From positions 26,033,484 to 26,097,483 of the forward strand of contig NC_092564.1 in the NCBI RefSeq assembly GCF_037975245.1: 64,000 bases of DNA, read 5' to 3'. Source of the DNA: Apostichopus japonicus (lineage: Eukaryota > Echinodermata > Holothuroidea > Aspidochirotida > Stichopodidae). The notes below the pieces were generated by a model. That model ran no database searches, had not been told where the DNA came from, and saw only the letters and a program-made list of their open reading frames with translations. A program made the position numbers and the translations under genes. This document shows positions 51,733 through 63,880 of this stretch, in pieces (the stretch's first letter is position 1; the number at the start of each line of letters is the position of its first letter).

Positions 51733-52087
51733 CGCGGCGGGGGTGCAGCCCCTAATTCGCCATTACTAATGTAAAAGAGAGTTTTGACATAATTGGACCT
51801 CCATGCTTTTTATACATCTACATGAGACATGTCGTTGTTTACATTAGCATCCCGCGGTATACTGCGCAATTTGAACGGACCGTACGGTACATGATGGCAT
51901 GCGATGTAATAACCGATGCTTGCTTATATGATATCGACATTAACACGTTGAACGCGCGCTTCGCGCGCGAAAATTTTTGGTTATTTTTTCAGGCAAGTCG
52001 GACAGTTTTGAGGCTTTTCATCCTGGAACGCCATTTTCATGCTCACTGACATGATGTGATATCTGCTGTTTGCGTTACAAATTCGAA

Positions 52088-52350
52088 CAGGCGAGTAGCG
52101 AGGAATTTGCCAAGGGAGGGGCGAAGCCTGTAGGCAAATTATCTCAGCATAGCGCCACCATAGGTTGGCGCGAAGCGTACAAGCAAATTTTGGCCGAAAA
52201 TGTCTCCCAGATCGCTGGAAATGACACTTCCCAGGCCTTGTAAGTTGCATCTAGGCACTTTCTATTTTGAAATTACTTAGCGATATCATTTAAAACAATG
52301 CTGAATGGGGGGGGGGGGCGGGCGGTCGCCCCCATCCCAAAAATCGTCAT
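52088..52350. mobile_element. MITE copy closely related to the 38.0-kb element
   Basis: It begins CAGGCGAGTAGCGAGGAATT and shares TTTGCCAAGGGAGGGGCGAA, GTTGGCGCGAAGCGTACAAG, CAGATCGCTGGAAATGACAC and TAAGTTGCATCTA with the 38.0-kb copy in the same order. It ends in a G run followed by GCGGGCGGTCGCCCCC. The right terminal repeat appears lost. Confidence 0.75.
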
Positions 52351-52610
52351 GTTCCCCGACGACACGGTCGAGTTCGAGACCAGCCACAGTTGGTTTCATA
52401 GCACAATTCTACACACGCGTTATGATAGACCATATATAGCATATATATAGATCATTAGTGATAGAGGAAAATAAAAACGTCAAAAAATGGAGTTGTCGGT
52501 GTAAGGGGTAGGGTGAGTCACACTTTTGCGAAATCATTGATCCGTCACTGGCTACCCTTCAGCGCTGTAATGCTGTAACTGTTCCTCTTTCTCTTCCCGG
52601 TGTCTTCACG

Positions 52611-52738
52611 TTTTTCTTTTACTCCCTCCTTTTCTCCTTTTTCTCTCTTTCTTTTCTCTTCCTTCCTCTCCTCCTCTTCTTTTTTCCCCTCTTTTTCCTT
52701 TTTTCTTCTCTTTTTTCTTTCTCTCCTCTTTTTCTTAC
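52611..52738. repeat. Polypyrimidine tract
   Basis: About 130 bases of TTCC/TTTTCTC-type sequence without interruption by purines longer than one base. Low complexity, not coding. Confidence 0.85.
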
Positions 52739-52739
52739 C

Positions 52740-52782
52740 CGGGGGGCGCGCGCCCCCAACGCCCCCCCTGGATACGCACCTG
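52740..52782. mobile_element. Right terminus of a CAGGYGCGTATCC-type MITE
   Basis: CCTGGATACGCACCTG after a run of C is the inverse of the left end at 50661 (CAGGCGCGTATCCAGG). It may be the displaced right end of that element, with other insertions between, or the remnant of a separate copy. Confidence 0.5.
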
Positions 52783-53312
52783 ATATATATTGTTATACGA
52801 TAGGCTACATTTGAATAGGTATATATATAGGTATATATACAGTCTGTATTCTATCCATACACATCTGTTCATGTGTAACTGACGTCACGAAAGACACCGC
52901 GTGTATGTGCCTAAACCAGTTACCAAATGCTTGAATTATATTTTCAAATATAATAGTCCTTTTCTCCGACTGCGGAATTAAGTTCCTGTCAGCTACAACT
53001 GGCCAAAACATTTAAAAAAAAAATATATAATAAAATATATATATAAAACATTACAGTATAGACTCCTCAAACCCAGTCGTTTTAATATGCAGTGATAGGA
53101 TTAAATGTTATTTTTCTTGGTGGATTTCATAATTTCTTTTTCGCTATTTCGTTATTTAATTTTGTTTTTCAATCAACCTTATATACATTACCGAACGACG
53201 TTCGTGATCTTTCTAGAAATCTGAGCATGCGCAAACACCATGGCATTCACGAAACAGCTTACAAAGCATGCATTCCGCTATTCACCAATATCACAGTGTA
53301 CCGTAACTTGCA

Positions 53313-53375
53313 TGATGCAAGTCACACTAGCACTGTCACACTAGCACACTGTCACACTAGCAGACGACACACCAC
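53313..53375. repeat. Short tandem repeat TCACACTAGCACTG
   Basis: Three copies of TCACACTAGCA separated by CTG/CACTG lie about 130-190 bp before the ATG of the Patched-domain gene, in its probable promoter or 5' leader. Confidence 0.7.
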
Positions 53376-53502
53376 CATTAATACACTCTATGTTTGGTTT
53401 TAACTTACAGAGAACGAAATCGTCGGACCAAACTTCATCACATCGGAGCTTAAAGTGTGGTACGACCAGAAAACAAATTCCACGAGAAAAAAAAAATAAA
53501 AG

Positions 53503-56500
53503 ATGGAGTTTCGTTGTGTTGAGAGCGTCCTGAAAATTGTTTTTCGGGCCTATTCCCGTCTCATATCCCGTTTCCCCGTGCCACTGATCCTGCTTTTCAC
53601 CTTATTATCCATCGGTCTCGGTTTTGGCATTTATTTCATGAACTTTGAATCCAACACCGAGGAATTATTTTCACCTATTAACAGTCGCGCAAAGACCGAC
53701 AGGGTAACCGTGAATGAACTATTCCCGGTAGATGATCGCAACACACTCCCAAACCGGTTAATTTATTTCTCACATCGTCGTATCTCGGTTATCGTCACCT
53801 GCAAAGATGGCGGGAATATACTTCGCAAGGAGTACGTCCAGGCACTCTTGGACGTCGACGAATCCATCCGATCGGCGTTTATCTACAGTGCACAAAATGC
53901 GACGTATTTTGATCACACGATGGTCTGTATTCAATGGAAGTCGCAATGCTTTCCAAATCCCGTTATTCTTTACTACAACTCTGATGGCCTAGAAAATAAC
54001 GATACCTCAGTAGCACCTGTTCCCTATCCAGACTTGACCTTACCAGACGGTAGTGTGGCCAACATTGAGCCATATTTTGGTGAGGTACAAGTTCAAAATG
54101 GTGAAATTATATCCGCGAGCGCTTTCTCAATGAATTACTTTCTACAAGATTCTCCGGCGTTTGCAAATGCTTTGTCTAAAGAATGGGAGACATACGTTAT
54201 GGGCGTTATCGCCGATCTGGATTCAGATTCAATTATCGATGTTTATGGCTTTCACTCGGAATCTTTGGATGAGTCTCAACGTGATCTAGCACTGAGTGCG
54301 ATAGTCTACGTGGTAGCGTCGTTCGGGATTCTCGTGACATTCGCGATAGTGTCATGTATCATGATACGTGACTATCGCCAGAGTAAACCTTGGCTTGGTG
54401 TCATGGGTGTGATTTCAGCGACTCTTGCACTGGTGTCAGCAGTGGGATTACTCTGTTACTGTGGGGTTCCGTTTAACCAAGTGATCATTTCAATGCCTTT
54501 CATTATTCTTGGTAAGTCGGTATAGTATACATTCATATAGGCCTAAAAAGGGATATACTTCCCTCCTTGGGGGGGGGGGGTGTGGTGGGAGAGGGGCGGG
54601 CAAGGAATAAGAAGTCGTGTCACAAGTGAGATAGCTAGCTAACTCTGTCTCTCTATATAAGGATGTGTTTTTCACGTAGCATTATGATAGGCTTTATTTC
54701 ATGAGATAGAATATTTGATGTTAAAATATAAGTGTTAGAAGATCGGTTGATAACTAACTCTTGGGACTTTCAATGCTTCTAAATGTTCAACAGGAACCAT
54801 GCAGTTGAACTATTTATGGTTGACAACCTTCTAATGAATTATTATCACAACTGCACCTTCTTCAGTGAAGCACCTCCTAACCCAACCCCTCCCCTCCCAC
54901 CCACTCAACCTCCCCTCCCCTGCCACCAACTCCCCCTCCCCACTACCGTTCTCGTCCTGAATATTCTCTTATCAGTGGTGTAACATTTAGCTTGGTATAA
55001 ACCACAATTGCACTTGTGTAGTTACGACATATTCATTTCCAAAGAGTTTACATAGTTACCGCATTTTAAACGCAGCCATCATTTCATATACTGGGCTAAA
55101 TGACTGTTCATGAAATTTCATTGTTGCAGTCACATGTACATACACAATTTGGTCAAATTGAGTTGCGCAAACTTGCAATACCCTATTTTAACTTGATTCA
55201 AAGATCTTTACCACAAAAATATAATTTATTTAGCGATTCCGGTAGGTTTCTACTCTGCAGGTATAAGCTAAGCTCCCCCCACCCAACATCCCCCCCCTAC
55301 CTCCCTATAGCCACCATATTTCGTTTCGGCTAAAGTTTCTCGAAAAACGCAAAATCCTGTGTCCCTCAGGTGTATTATAAGCACGTTGCAGCGTGATCTA
55401 ATTACTGGTTACCTTCCCGGTAAATGTCTCCCCGGTTCTCCCCGATGAATGGATTGGGAACACACGTAGTAATATGAGAACATGCCGGTTCCATTTATGT
55501 TGCCCTTTTGCACTCAAGGGTGACATAGCCAAACCTGTGTATTTTCCTGCATCCTTGTTACTGACAAACAAATAGGGTGTATTCATTCCACGTTGCCAAA
55601 AGAAAGATTTACATATAGCATACGTATTGTACACACACTAAAGAACTGAGCACCGTTATCTGTACCCATATTATCACAATCCCCCCCCCCCCGTTTTTTC
55701 TCTAAATTCTACCATATCCGCGACTGGGAAGGAATATTTACCTAAAAGTGTTCGGCTTGATGTCGAAAGTGCATGGCACTTATGAAAGAGGGCAACATTA
55801 TATCGCATTTTTGTATCCAAAACAAAAGAGACAAACTCTTCTTTTTTAGTAGACATTGTCTTTGCTTGCTGACCTTCCATGACCTCGAGTCATTATCATT
55901 TTATTGACGGTAGGGGCTTTATACCCAAGTCATATTGGTATTCCAGTTTAACCCCTCTCCCCGCCCATTTTAAGTTTTTACCTTTTTAATGCGAATTTGG
56001 CATGGGGGTATGATCCGAATTTGATTGGGGGGGGGCTGTGTAACGACTTGCCCCAAAAAATGTAACCAATATGGAATGGCGTACTGGTGATATCGCCCGT
56101 CACCTTTGACATCGAAATTGTTATAAGGAATGCCAACAGTGAGACATATCATAACATCGTCTTGGGCAGAAAAAGAAAGTATGGAGTGCGAACAGTGTCA
56201 AAATTCCACATCATCAATGTCAGATTAGTCGAGCAATCTTAGAACGTTAGTCTAATTACATGAGGGTGAGGTATTTACGGGACTACTGTCTCTCATCAAA
56301 CAAGGTTATTGCAGTTTAGTTCTTGTATTTTGCAGTGCCCAAAACAAAATCAGCATATTGCACGACTTTTGACGGCTGCAACTCCCCCCCCCTCTTCAAA
56401 CCACCCCGATTTCATTGCTTCTGTTTTCATGTTTATACAATCTGCGTTTACCTTAAAGGAGTCCCCTCGCAAAAACCGAGGAATCGAAAACCACGTCGGG

Positions 56501-58432
56501 CCCTTGGGACAATAATGCTACTGGGTGCTTACTTAAAACTCTTCATCTTTTGTTAAATTCATTATGCATAATGCAAATTCTCAGTGCCATACCCACCCCC
56601 CTCCCTTCCCTTCACCCTCTCACCAGACCTGCCCGCGATACGTTCATCATGACCTTAACTATATGTACAGTATTTTTCATCTATGACGTCACTTCATTGC
56701 AGGTATTGGATTGGATGATATGTTCATCATGATTTCAGCTTGGCGATTGACCAACCCATCCCAATCCGTGAAAAAACGAATGGCTACCACGTATGAAGAG
56801 GCCGCTGTGTCAATTACGATTACAAGTCTGACTGACATACTGGCCTTTTGCATTGGATCCATATCACCGATACCCGCGATTCAGATTTTCTGCCTGTACA
56901 CCGGCGTAGCGGTCTTCTTTGCATACGTCTACCAGATAACTTACTTTGGTGCTTGGATGGTTCTATTTGGGCACATGGAGGCATACAACTGCAGTGGCAC
57001 TACGTGCGTGCCCCTTCAGCGTATTCAGCCCATGAAAGGACCTGCCTTCGTCGTGAAACATACTCCACCTCCACCAACGTTAGAATCAGCGGGAACATCC
57101 AGAAGTTCAAACGGCAGTAACACTACTGATAGCAAGGATAATGTGAATAATAGTAACAATATCAAAACGAAAAACCTTAGAGAGAGGAACCACGCCGTGA
57201 TGGTGTTTTTTCGCGACTACTACTCTCAACTATTCTCAAATAAATTCTGTCTGTGCGGGATTATGGTATTATACATTTTTTATATAACTATAGCCGCTTT
57301 CTTCTGTTCACGGATAACGCTAGGCTTACAAAAGGCAAATATTGCGAAAGAGGGGACAATGACGCACGATTATTTAACACTGTTCGCCGAATATTTTGCG
57401 GAAACAGGGCCTAGTGTATCGATCATAATCACAGAACCTTATCCCTACTGGAATAGTTCCAACCAAGAAGTACTGGAAACTATGGTAGCTGGTATCCATG
57501 ACAACGGAAACTTAAAGCCTAGAGATTATACCGATTTTTGGTTGGACGATTACAAAAATTATCTTATGAATATGAATGGCACAACTGAGATGCCTCAGGA
57601 AGATTTTGTTTCAACATTACGGGATATATTCCTGAAGATACCTCATTATGAAAAGTATACACTTGACATTAATTTTGACGGTAACGAAATCACTTCATCG
57701 AGGTTTTTATTGGTGACTAGTAACATCACATCTACGATGGATGACGAGCGGACCATGTTGTCTGTACGGAGATTCGTGGACGAATATTCGGAAATTATCG
57801 GTGTGCCGATTATCGCTTATTCGACGCAGTATGTCTTTGTCGAACAATATGTCGTAATCATTCCCACAACGATCCAAACATTAAGCATAGCAGTGACGTG
57901 TATGTTAGTGGTATCGGTCGTCATGATGCCAAAAATAGCGGTCGGTATCCTAGTTACCATATCAGTCGCCTCCATTCTTGTAGGGGTGATAGGATATATG
58001 ACATTGTGGCAAGTGTCGTTGGAATCCGTGTCAATGTTCAATCTAGTGTTATGTATCGGCTTTAGCGTGGATTTTTCGGCACATGTAGCGTACGCTTTTG
58101 TAATGTCTGAAGGGGCAAAACTTAACGCTACGGAGAAATTATCCCGCGCTTTATATCTCCTTGGTTACCCTATTCTACAAAGTGGATGGTCGACAATTAT
58201 AGGAATATTCCTTCTTTTCTTCTCGGCGAGTTACATTTTTAGAACTTTTGCTAAGATCATGACTTTAGTGATGGCGTTGGGAATGCTTCATGGACTAGTC
58301 TTCTTACCAGCCGCTATGACTACATTTGCCAAAATCTTTCAGGTGCCCAAGTGTCAAAAGAGAGGAAGCGAGAAGGCCAATCAGGGATCAGGGACATTGG
58401 AAGTCGATAATTCAGCCTTTTCGGTCGATTGA
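53503..58432 (+). CDS. Patched-domain 12-TM protein (PTCHD3-type), 2 exons
   Basis: Exons are 53503-54511 and 56703-58432, joined in phase 1 across a GTAAGT...TTGCAG intron into 912 residues. The ATG is supported by an in-frame TAA at 53497-53499. Membrane segment 1 is at ~26-46, followed by a large luminal loop to ~262. A sterol-sensing/Patched block spans ~262-415, with GIGLDDMFIM (337-346) made by the splice junction. A second loop is followed by the second Patched half, with CIGFSVDFSAH near 786-796 and a final helix cluster to ~885. The acidic motifs in TM4 and TM10 are typical of the RND/Patched family, which moves lipids or sterols using ion gradients. The short C-terminus lacks the long tail of Patched itself, and the motifs fit PTCHD3-like proteins. 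Substrate unknown. Confidence 0.93.
54512..56702 (+). other. Intron of the Patched-domain gene
   Basis: 2.2 kb with poly-G or poly-C runs near 54570, 55680, 56026 and 56386 and C/T-rich stretches (54880-54940). No additional exon is needed or seen. Confidence 0.8.
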
Positions 58433-58715
58433 ATAACTTCTCTAACTAATCAATGGCTGGTATTATTTTCTTACGAGAGATGAATTTTATCTCAAAAAAA
58501 ATCTTACTCAGAGAATTACATATTTTTATATATTTTTGTTTCCAATATTATGAATCTGGTTTTCGGGGGACTAACATTATTATTGAATATTCAATGATGA
58601 TACATACATATAGCTTGTGTAAAATGGAACTAAAATGACTGATGACACCGGTGCACAACTTATCGGGAGCTTTTCGGTTTTATGTTCAACCTTCTTCAGC
58701 AGGATATATCTATAT

Positions 58716-58771
58716 ATTGTATATATATATATATATACATACATACACGCATACATACACACATACAAACA
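58716..58771. repeat. (TA)n/(CATA)n microsatellite
   Basis: TA dinucleotides grade into ACATAC repeats in the 3' region of the Patched-domain gene. Confidence 0.9.
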
Positions 58772-61332
58772 TATGGATCTACATCCATCCATACCGCAGT
58801 ACACAGACCTTTGCACAGTGTATTGTCTTTGAACCAAACAACTATGCACCAGATAGGACATAAACAAACACCATAGTCCCTTCTACCCCATCAGGACATG
58901 AGAAGATCTGTTAAAATGGCCAGGAAATGAGGACCAGTGGGTTGAATGCTGAAAGGGAGATGGAGGGGTACAGATATTATTGTGCAACAGAAGGGCACAT
59001 GGATGCAATAAATCATATACAACTCTATACCAGCCTTTAAAATATCATCGATTTCATCCAATATTTCTATATTTATAATCATAGAGAAAACTAAACATCC
59101 GATACACAGCATTACCTTTCCTTTAAATTTTTGATGTGGGATTATTGATTTAATGGCATGGAAGTGTGGGGGGGATGGTAGATGGGAAACCATTTTTCAT
59201 AATGTTTTATGCATGAATGAAGAAGGACTAACATCCAATGCAAAGAATACAAACACAAAGTTGATCAATTTTCTTTTCTCCTTTGTTCTATTGAGCTTCA
59301 TAACCATTGCTAGTATTTCAGAAATGTCTTGCCATGTGGACAGTTAAATTTAATTCTCAAAAGAGGAAAACAAATATAATTTCAGTAAACAATTTTATAA
59401 ATCAGATGCAACCACCCTACGCTTCCCGTAGAAAAGAAGACAGAACCCTAAATCTTTTGGATTTACAGTGGAATATTTTCTTTCTGATTTACAGTGGAAT
59501 AGTTATATCCACCAGAAGTTCTGCATCTTCTTTGAAAAAATTAACAAAAATATGGTTTGAGATAAGAACATAACAATGAGCAAACAAACAGCTCCCACAC
59601 AAAACATAGGATTTTTACACTTTTACCTCTCATTTCCTAAAAATTGCACTTTTTTGCACAGCTTTGAAATACATGTACAAATTCCCAACATATTATTATC
59701 TTTGAAAAAAATATCAATCGACCTTGAACCGTGTAATGCTGTCATTTGTGACATATTTTCCTCACCCCCATACCTACCCCCTCCCTGCCCTGCCCTGCCC
59801 TTCCACACCCACCCCCTCTTACACCCTTGCTAACCCCTTCTTCCTGATTCTTTGTAACTTTATTCTGTTACTTCCCAGTATCTCTTTGTAGAAAAATAAA
59901 ACAAATCTTGGTTCAACATGTATGTAGAAATCGATAAATGCATAATTTTAAGTAATTATTAAATGAAAACAATTTACTTCACACTTTACTTCACATGGTG
60001 TGAACAAACAAACAACTTAACAAAACATGCAATCTACAAATTTGAAGATTTCTAAATTTATTTAGAAATTAAATTATTATTTATTTAGAAAAAAAATTAA
60101 TTATGTATCAAATACCACAGAAAAAGAAAGAAAGATGTGTTAACACTTTCACTAAATAATTCAAATGGCTTAAAACTTGTGGAAGAAGAGTATGTGCTGG
60201 ATTGATCCCCTTTTAAGCAATTGGCTACTTTTATGTTGTAAATTATAGCTGTTTAACCTTTTAAAATGTATCATATTCATTTGTGCCCCTCACCCCCCAA
60301 TTGTAGTGACTTCCACATATATACCAAAAAAAACCCCAATATACCTAAATAACAAAAATGTTAGAAACATGTTTTTTCTTAAACTCCAAAGTATTTACAT
60401 CCACTCTCTGTTGTTCTCCCTTACAAATTCACCTTAGAGTATAATATAAATACTGTGTGACACCTCCCACGCCCGGACTGCATCATGTCTGTATGTAGGG
60501 TTTCCAAACCTCCGCGGGACATGTCCTCCTATTCTATCTGAGGCAGGTGTCCCCATTGGATTTTTAGGGTTGTACTGAAACAGTTGTAAAAGATACAGCA
60601 AACTTTCTGAATGGTGATCTGGTCACCCTAGCTACTCAAATTTGAGTAATGAAAAGTACACTGTTGACAGTGACAGTCGTTCTGATCTTACAATGAGATT
60701 GAAATGTTTTAATTCAAATTTTTTCCTCAAAAAGGGGCAACCCCTCGACTTAGACTCCTCCTCCCACCCCCCCCCCCCTCCTCCCAACCTATTACAGATT
60801 ATCCTCCTATATATAAGATAAAATATGATAAACCATATCTGTATACTTGATATTAACTTTTCCCATATTACTCTTAATGGAACACATCTTATACATGCTT
60901 ACTCCTCAGTACCATGTAGCACACAGAGGTCAAGAAAGAACTTTCAAAAAGATTCTTTCGCATAATTTCCTGGCATTTTACTTAGAAACTATTTATTGAC
61001 TGGTAGCTCTGTCTTAACCTTTGACATTTGCAAGATGCATTGTTTTTAGTTTGTCCCATTGCTTTCTATTGTTTTATTTCATAAATTTAGTTTATAAATG
61101 TCTAGAAGCCAATTAAACACTCGAAACAAAATGTTGACTCATGGAAACATCTCACACACATGCCACAAATAAGTTGTTGCTTTATTTTTCATTTTTACCT
61201 AGTATAAACTGTTAAAATGTTTGATCATAGTGAACACACACACACATTGGTGACCTACACTCATGAAGTTACTGTAATATACACCAAGTTCAAAGGTTAC
61301 ATTAGTCTACACTTCAGCTGTTTTGTTTACAG

Positions 61333-61334
<2 letters not shown>

Positions 61335-61385
<51 letters not shown>

Positions 61386-61390
61386 TTTTT
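61335..61390. repeat. (TA)n microsatellite
   Basis: An uninterrupted TA run of about 45 bases with a short degenerate end, in intergenic sequence. Confidence 0.95.
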
Positions 61391-61918
61391 ATATCTTATT
61401 TAAAGGAGTCAGAGAAAGTGATATTTTAAAGGACAATTCCAGGGTGATATTTTGAATCAAGGTTTTAGTAATAACGAGTAGAGAGTGCAACTTGCAGCAT
61501 GGGTGTTAAAATTGGCATTTGTCACCAGGGTCAGAGGGGAAAAAAGGGTGCCCTGGCAGAATTTCTTTGAATTGAGCATGTTTATATGGAAATTGGTAGC
61601 AGCATTTTAGCCCTTAACAAAATAATGACTCTGATACCTCCATTTCTACACTCATTTATATTGCACCTTTTAGCTTCCATCTTTTTGATGATGTATTTAT
61701 GCAGATGGCTGAAAGTTTTACATAATTTTTGGCCCAATCAAAATCAGACAAAAGAAAATAAATCTAAAAAAATTCTGAAAAATTAATGCAGCACACAGTT
61801 TAGCTTCATTGAATTTATATTATGCTTTGACTTTGTGGTTTAGTGTGTAAGAAGTGTATACTTAGTCATATATTTAATATATTTAATAACTATTACAAAT
61901 CACTATTCTATGCATTAA

Positions 61919-61951
61919 ACACACACACACACACACCTACACACACACACA
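61919..61951. repeat. (AC)n microsatellite
   Basis: Sixteen AC units with one CT interruption, in intergenic sequence. Confidence 0.95.
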
Positions 61952-62475
61952 ATAATGTGGTATATTTGGCAAGCGATTTAAACAAGACCTAGCATGGAAT
62001 CAAACAATTCACTTGTAACACTAAGGAAGGCCATGGAAGGTGACCGTTGTTTTTGCTATAACCGAACCGAGTTGGTAAGAAATTTATCCTCCTCCAAGTT
62101 TTCTACAAACTATATTAAAAAATTGGTCTGCTAATAGGTTTGTTGATTTAATTTTACAATCCATAGAGTGGTATCATCTGTGAATACCTAAATCATCATC
62201 TCCAGTATGATAAATATAAGGCATCTGGCAATTTCAAAATTGCAAAGTAATCTCTGTGACCTTTAGCGTGTTTCTTCCGTAAATAAATGTTTTAATCGAT
62301 TAACGGCGCCAGATTTACTCCCTCATCTGATTCATACCTCTTTATGTCTTCTCACCCCCGGGTTCAGATGGGTTTCCTTACTTTCTTCCATGTATTACCT
62401 GAGTTTTTTCTTCTCTTCAAGAGAGATGAAGGGAAGTTTTTTGCCTCCATGTTTTATTTCCGTCACGTCACCGTT

Positions 62476-63880
62476 TTAGTAACATATGTCCGGTTCCTTT
62501 ATTGAGAGCTGGTAGACTACTGTTTTCGGTGTCAGCCTGCAGGGAGGATGAAGAGAGGATGTACAAAGCTAGGTGGCGCCTTACAGGGTGTGAATACTCG
62601 CACAAAAAGGAACGTCTCATGCCAGTAATTTGACCTAGTTTCGAATGAAGTGTAACAGAAGTGTTAAACACCACCATCGATCCCAGAAAATACACACACA
62701 GCTTGCTACCGTCGGTAATTAGACATAAGTGTACAGTCAGTACATACAGCTGCGGTCAATACCCACAGCACAGTATACAAACGATACAGCGATGGACATC
62801 TCAGGTCCAGCTAAAGATAACAATTATGGTATCACGTTTCATTACTGTCTGCTTTTTGTAGCGACACGAACAAAACTTCACTTGCAAGCAACAGAAAGTT
62901 AACTTTTTCAGGTGGCCGCACGCGATTTAGGGCGAGACTTCAATGCCTTTAATAGTCTGATATGTGGCAATCATAAGGTAGTTAGCAACATTAGGTAGTT
63001 TTGGCATCAAGATTATGGAACAAATTGCAGAAAGGTGCCTTAAATAGAACAATATGACTTTCATTGACTGATATCTTCTCATTTTTATTTCTGCAGTGAT
63101 GCCATCATATGCTGCAACATTATCATGAGCTGTATCTTACGAAATTCATTTTTCTTTTATTTGTTTTGACAGCTGAACTAAATCACCAGTTCAGTCATGC
63201 AGTTTCATTCATAGGTAATAATGGAAAAGTTAAGACCTTGGAATGGTTTTATATTACTACCTGTGACCATTAAAAGGAAACGGTATAAACCTCCAGTAGA
63301 TAGTTCATTGAAGAGTATATGGGTTATAAAAACATGAGGAGGGATGTTACAAAACTTCATTAAAGACAAGTCACAGACTAACAGGTAACAGTTACACAAT
63401 GGTTGCTAGCAGTGATATAGCCTCACAGGGTTCCATATTAGTATATTCTAGATGCCACTCAGATGTTGCCAACTAGTCCTCTCTTTAACCAATAATCAAA
63501 ACAGAACATTTGCTCTAGTGGTCTTTTTGAAACTATCAAATTCATAGGTGAGCAGTCAATAGGGGGCAAAGGCCCTCCCTCCCTCACTTCCACAAACCCA
63601 CCCCTCCCCCCTTTCTTCACCCCTTTTGAGGGATAGTGATGGTCATATCAAGTAACAAAGACACCTCGAAAATAACTGAAACAGAAACAGAAAATGAAAG
63701 AAAATGAAAAACCCACCTTGAGAAAGTGTTATCAAATTGCAAGACGTAAACCCCCTTCTTGTAGGTCAAGAGTTCTCCACTGGCAGATTGCTGATGTGAA
63801 TTGAATCTTTGTAAGGGAACAATCTCTTCCAATAATTCGTCACCGACGCTCTCAGCGTATGAAACTTTGAACGCGATACT
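62476..63880 (-). CDS. GOLD-domain C-terminus, FYCO1-like (partial)
   Basis: Two exons: 63717-63880 (acceptor CCACAG, donor GTGGGT) and 62476-62536 (acceptor CCCTGCAG, TAA stop). Together they give about 74 residues, beginning SIAFKVSYAES, with RFNSHQQSASGEL and GVYVLQFDNTFSR, and ending KTVVYQLSIKEPDICY. The FDNTFSR motif, the R.NSH turn and the closing beta strand are the end of a GOLD domain. The order and spacing fit FYCO1, a FYVE and coiled-coil adaptor that links autophagosomes and late endosomes to kinesin through its RUN, LIR and FYVE parts. SEC14-like proteins also end in GOLD domains and cannot be excluded. The gene runs off the right edge; at least one upstream exon must exist because the first visible exon starts mid-domain. 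Confidence 0.7.

Larger units (their letters stand above)
58433..62475. other. Intergenic region, no gene seen
   Basis: This lies between the 3' ends of the Patched-domain gene (+) and the GOLD-domain gene (-). AATAAA at 59007-59012 could end the Patched-domain transcript. TTTATT at 62453-62458 (minus-strand AATAAA) lies only 18 bases beyond the GOLD gene's stop. The remainder is AT-rich, with C runs near 60765 and simple repeats. No conserved frame on either strand. Confidence 0.5.

Noticed and set aside
52600-52803. A Ser/Phe-rich open frame
   Set aside because: Translation of a polypyrimidine tract.
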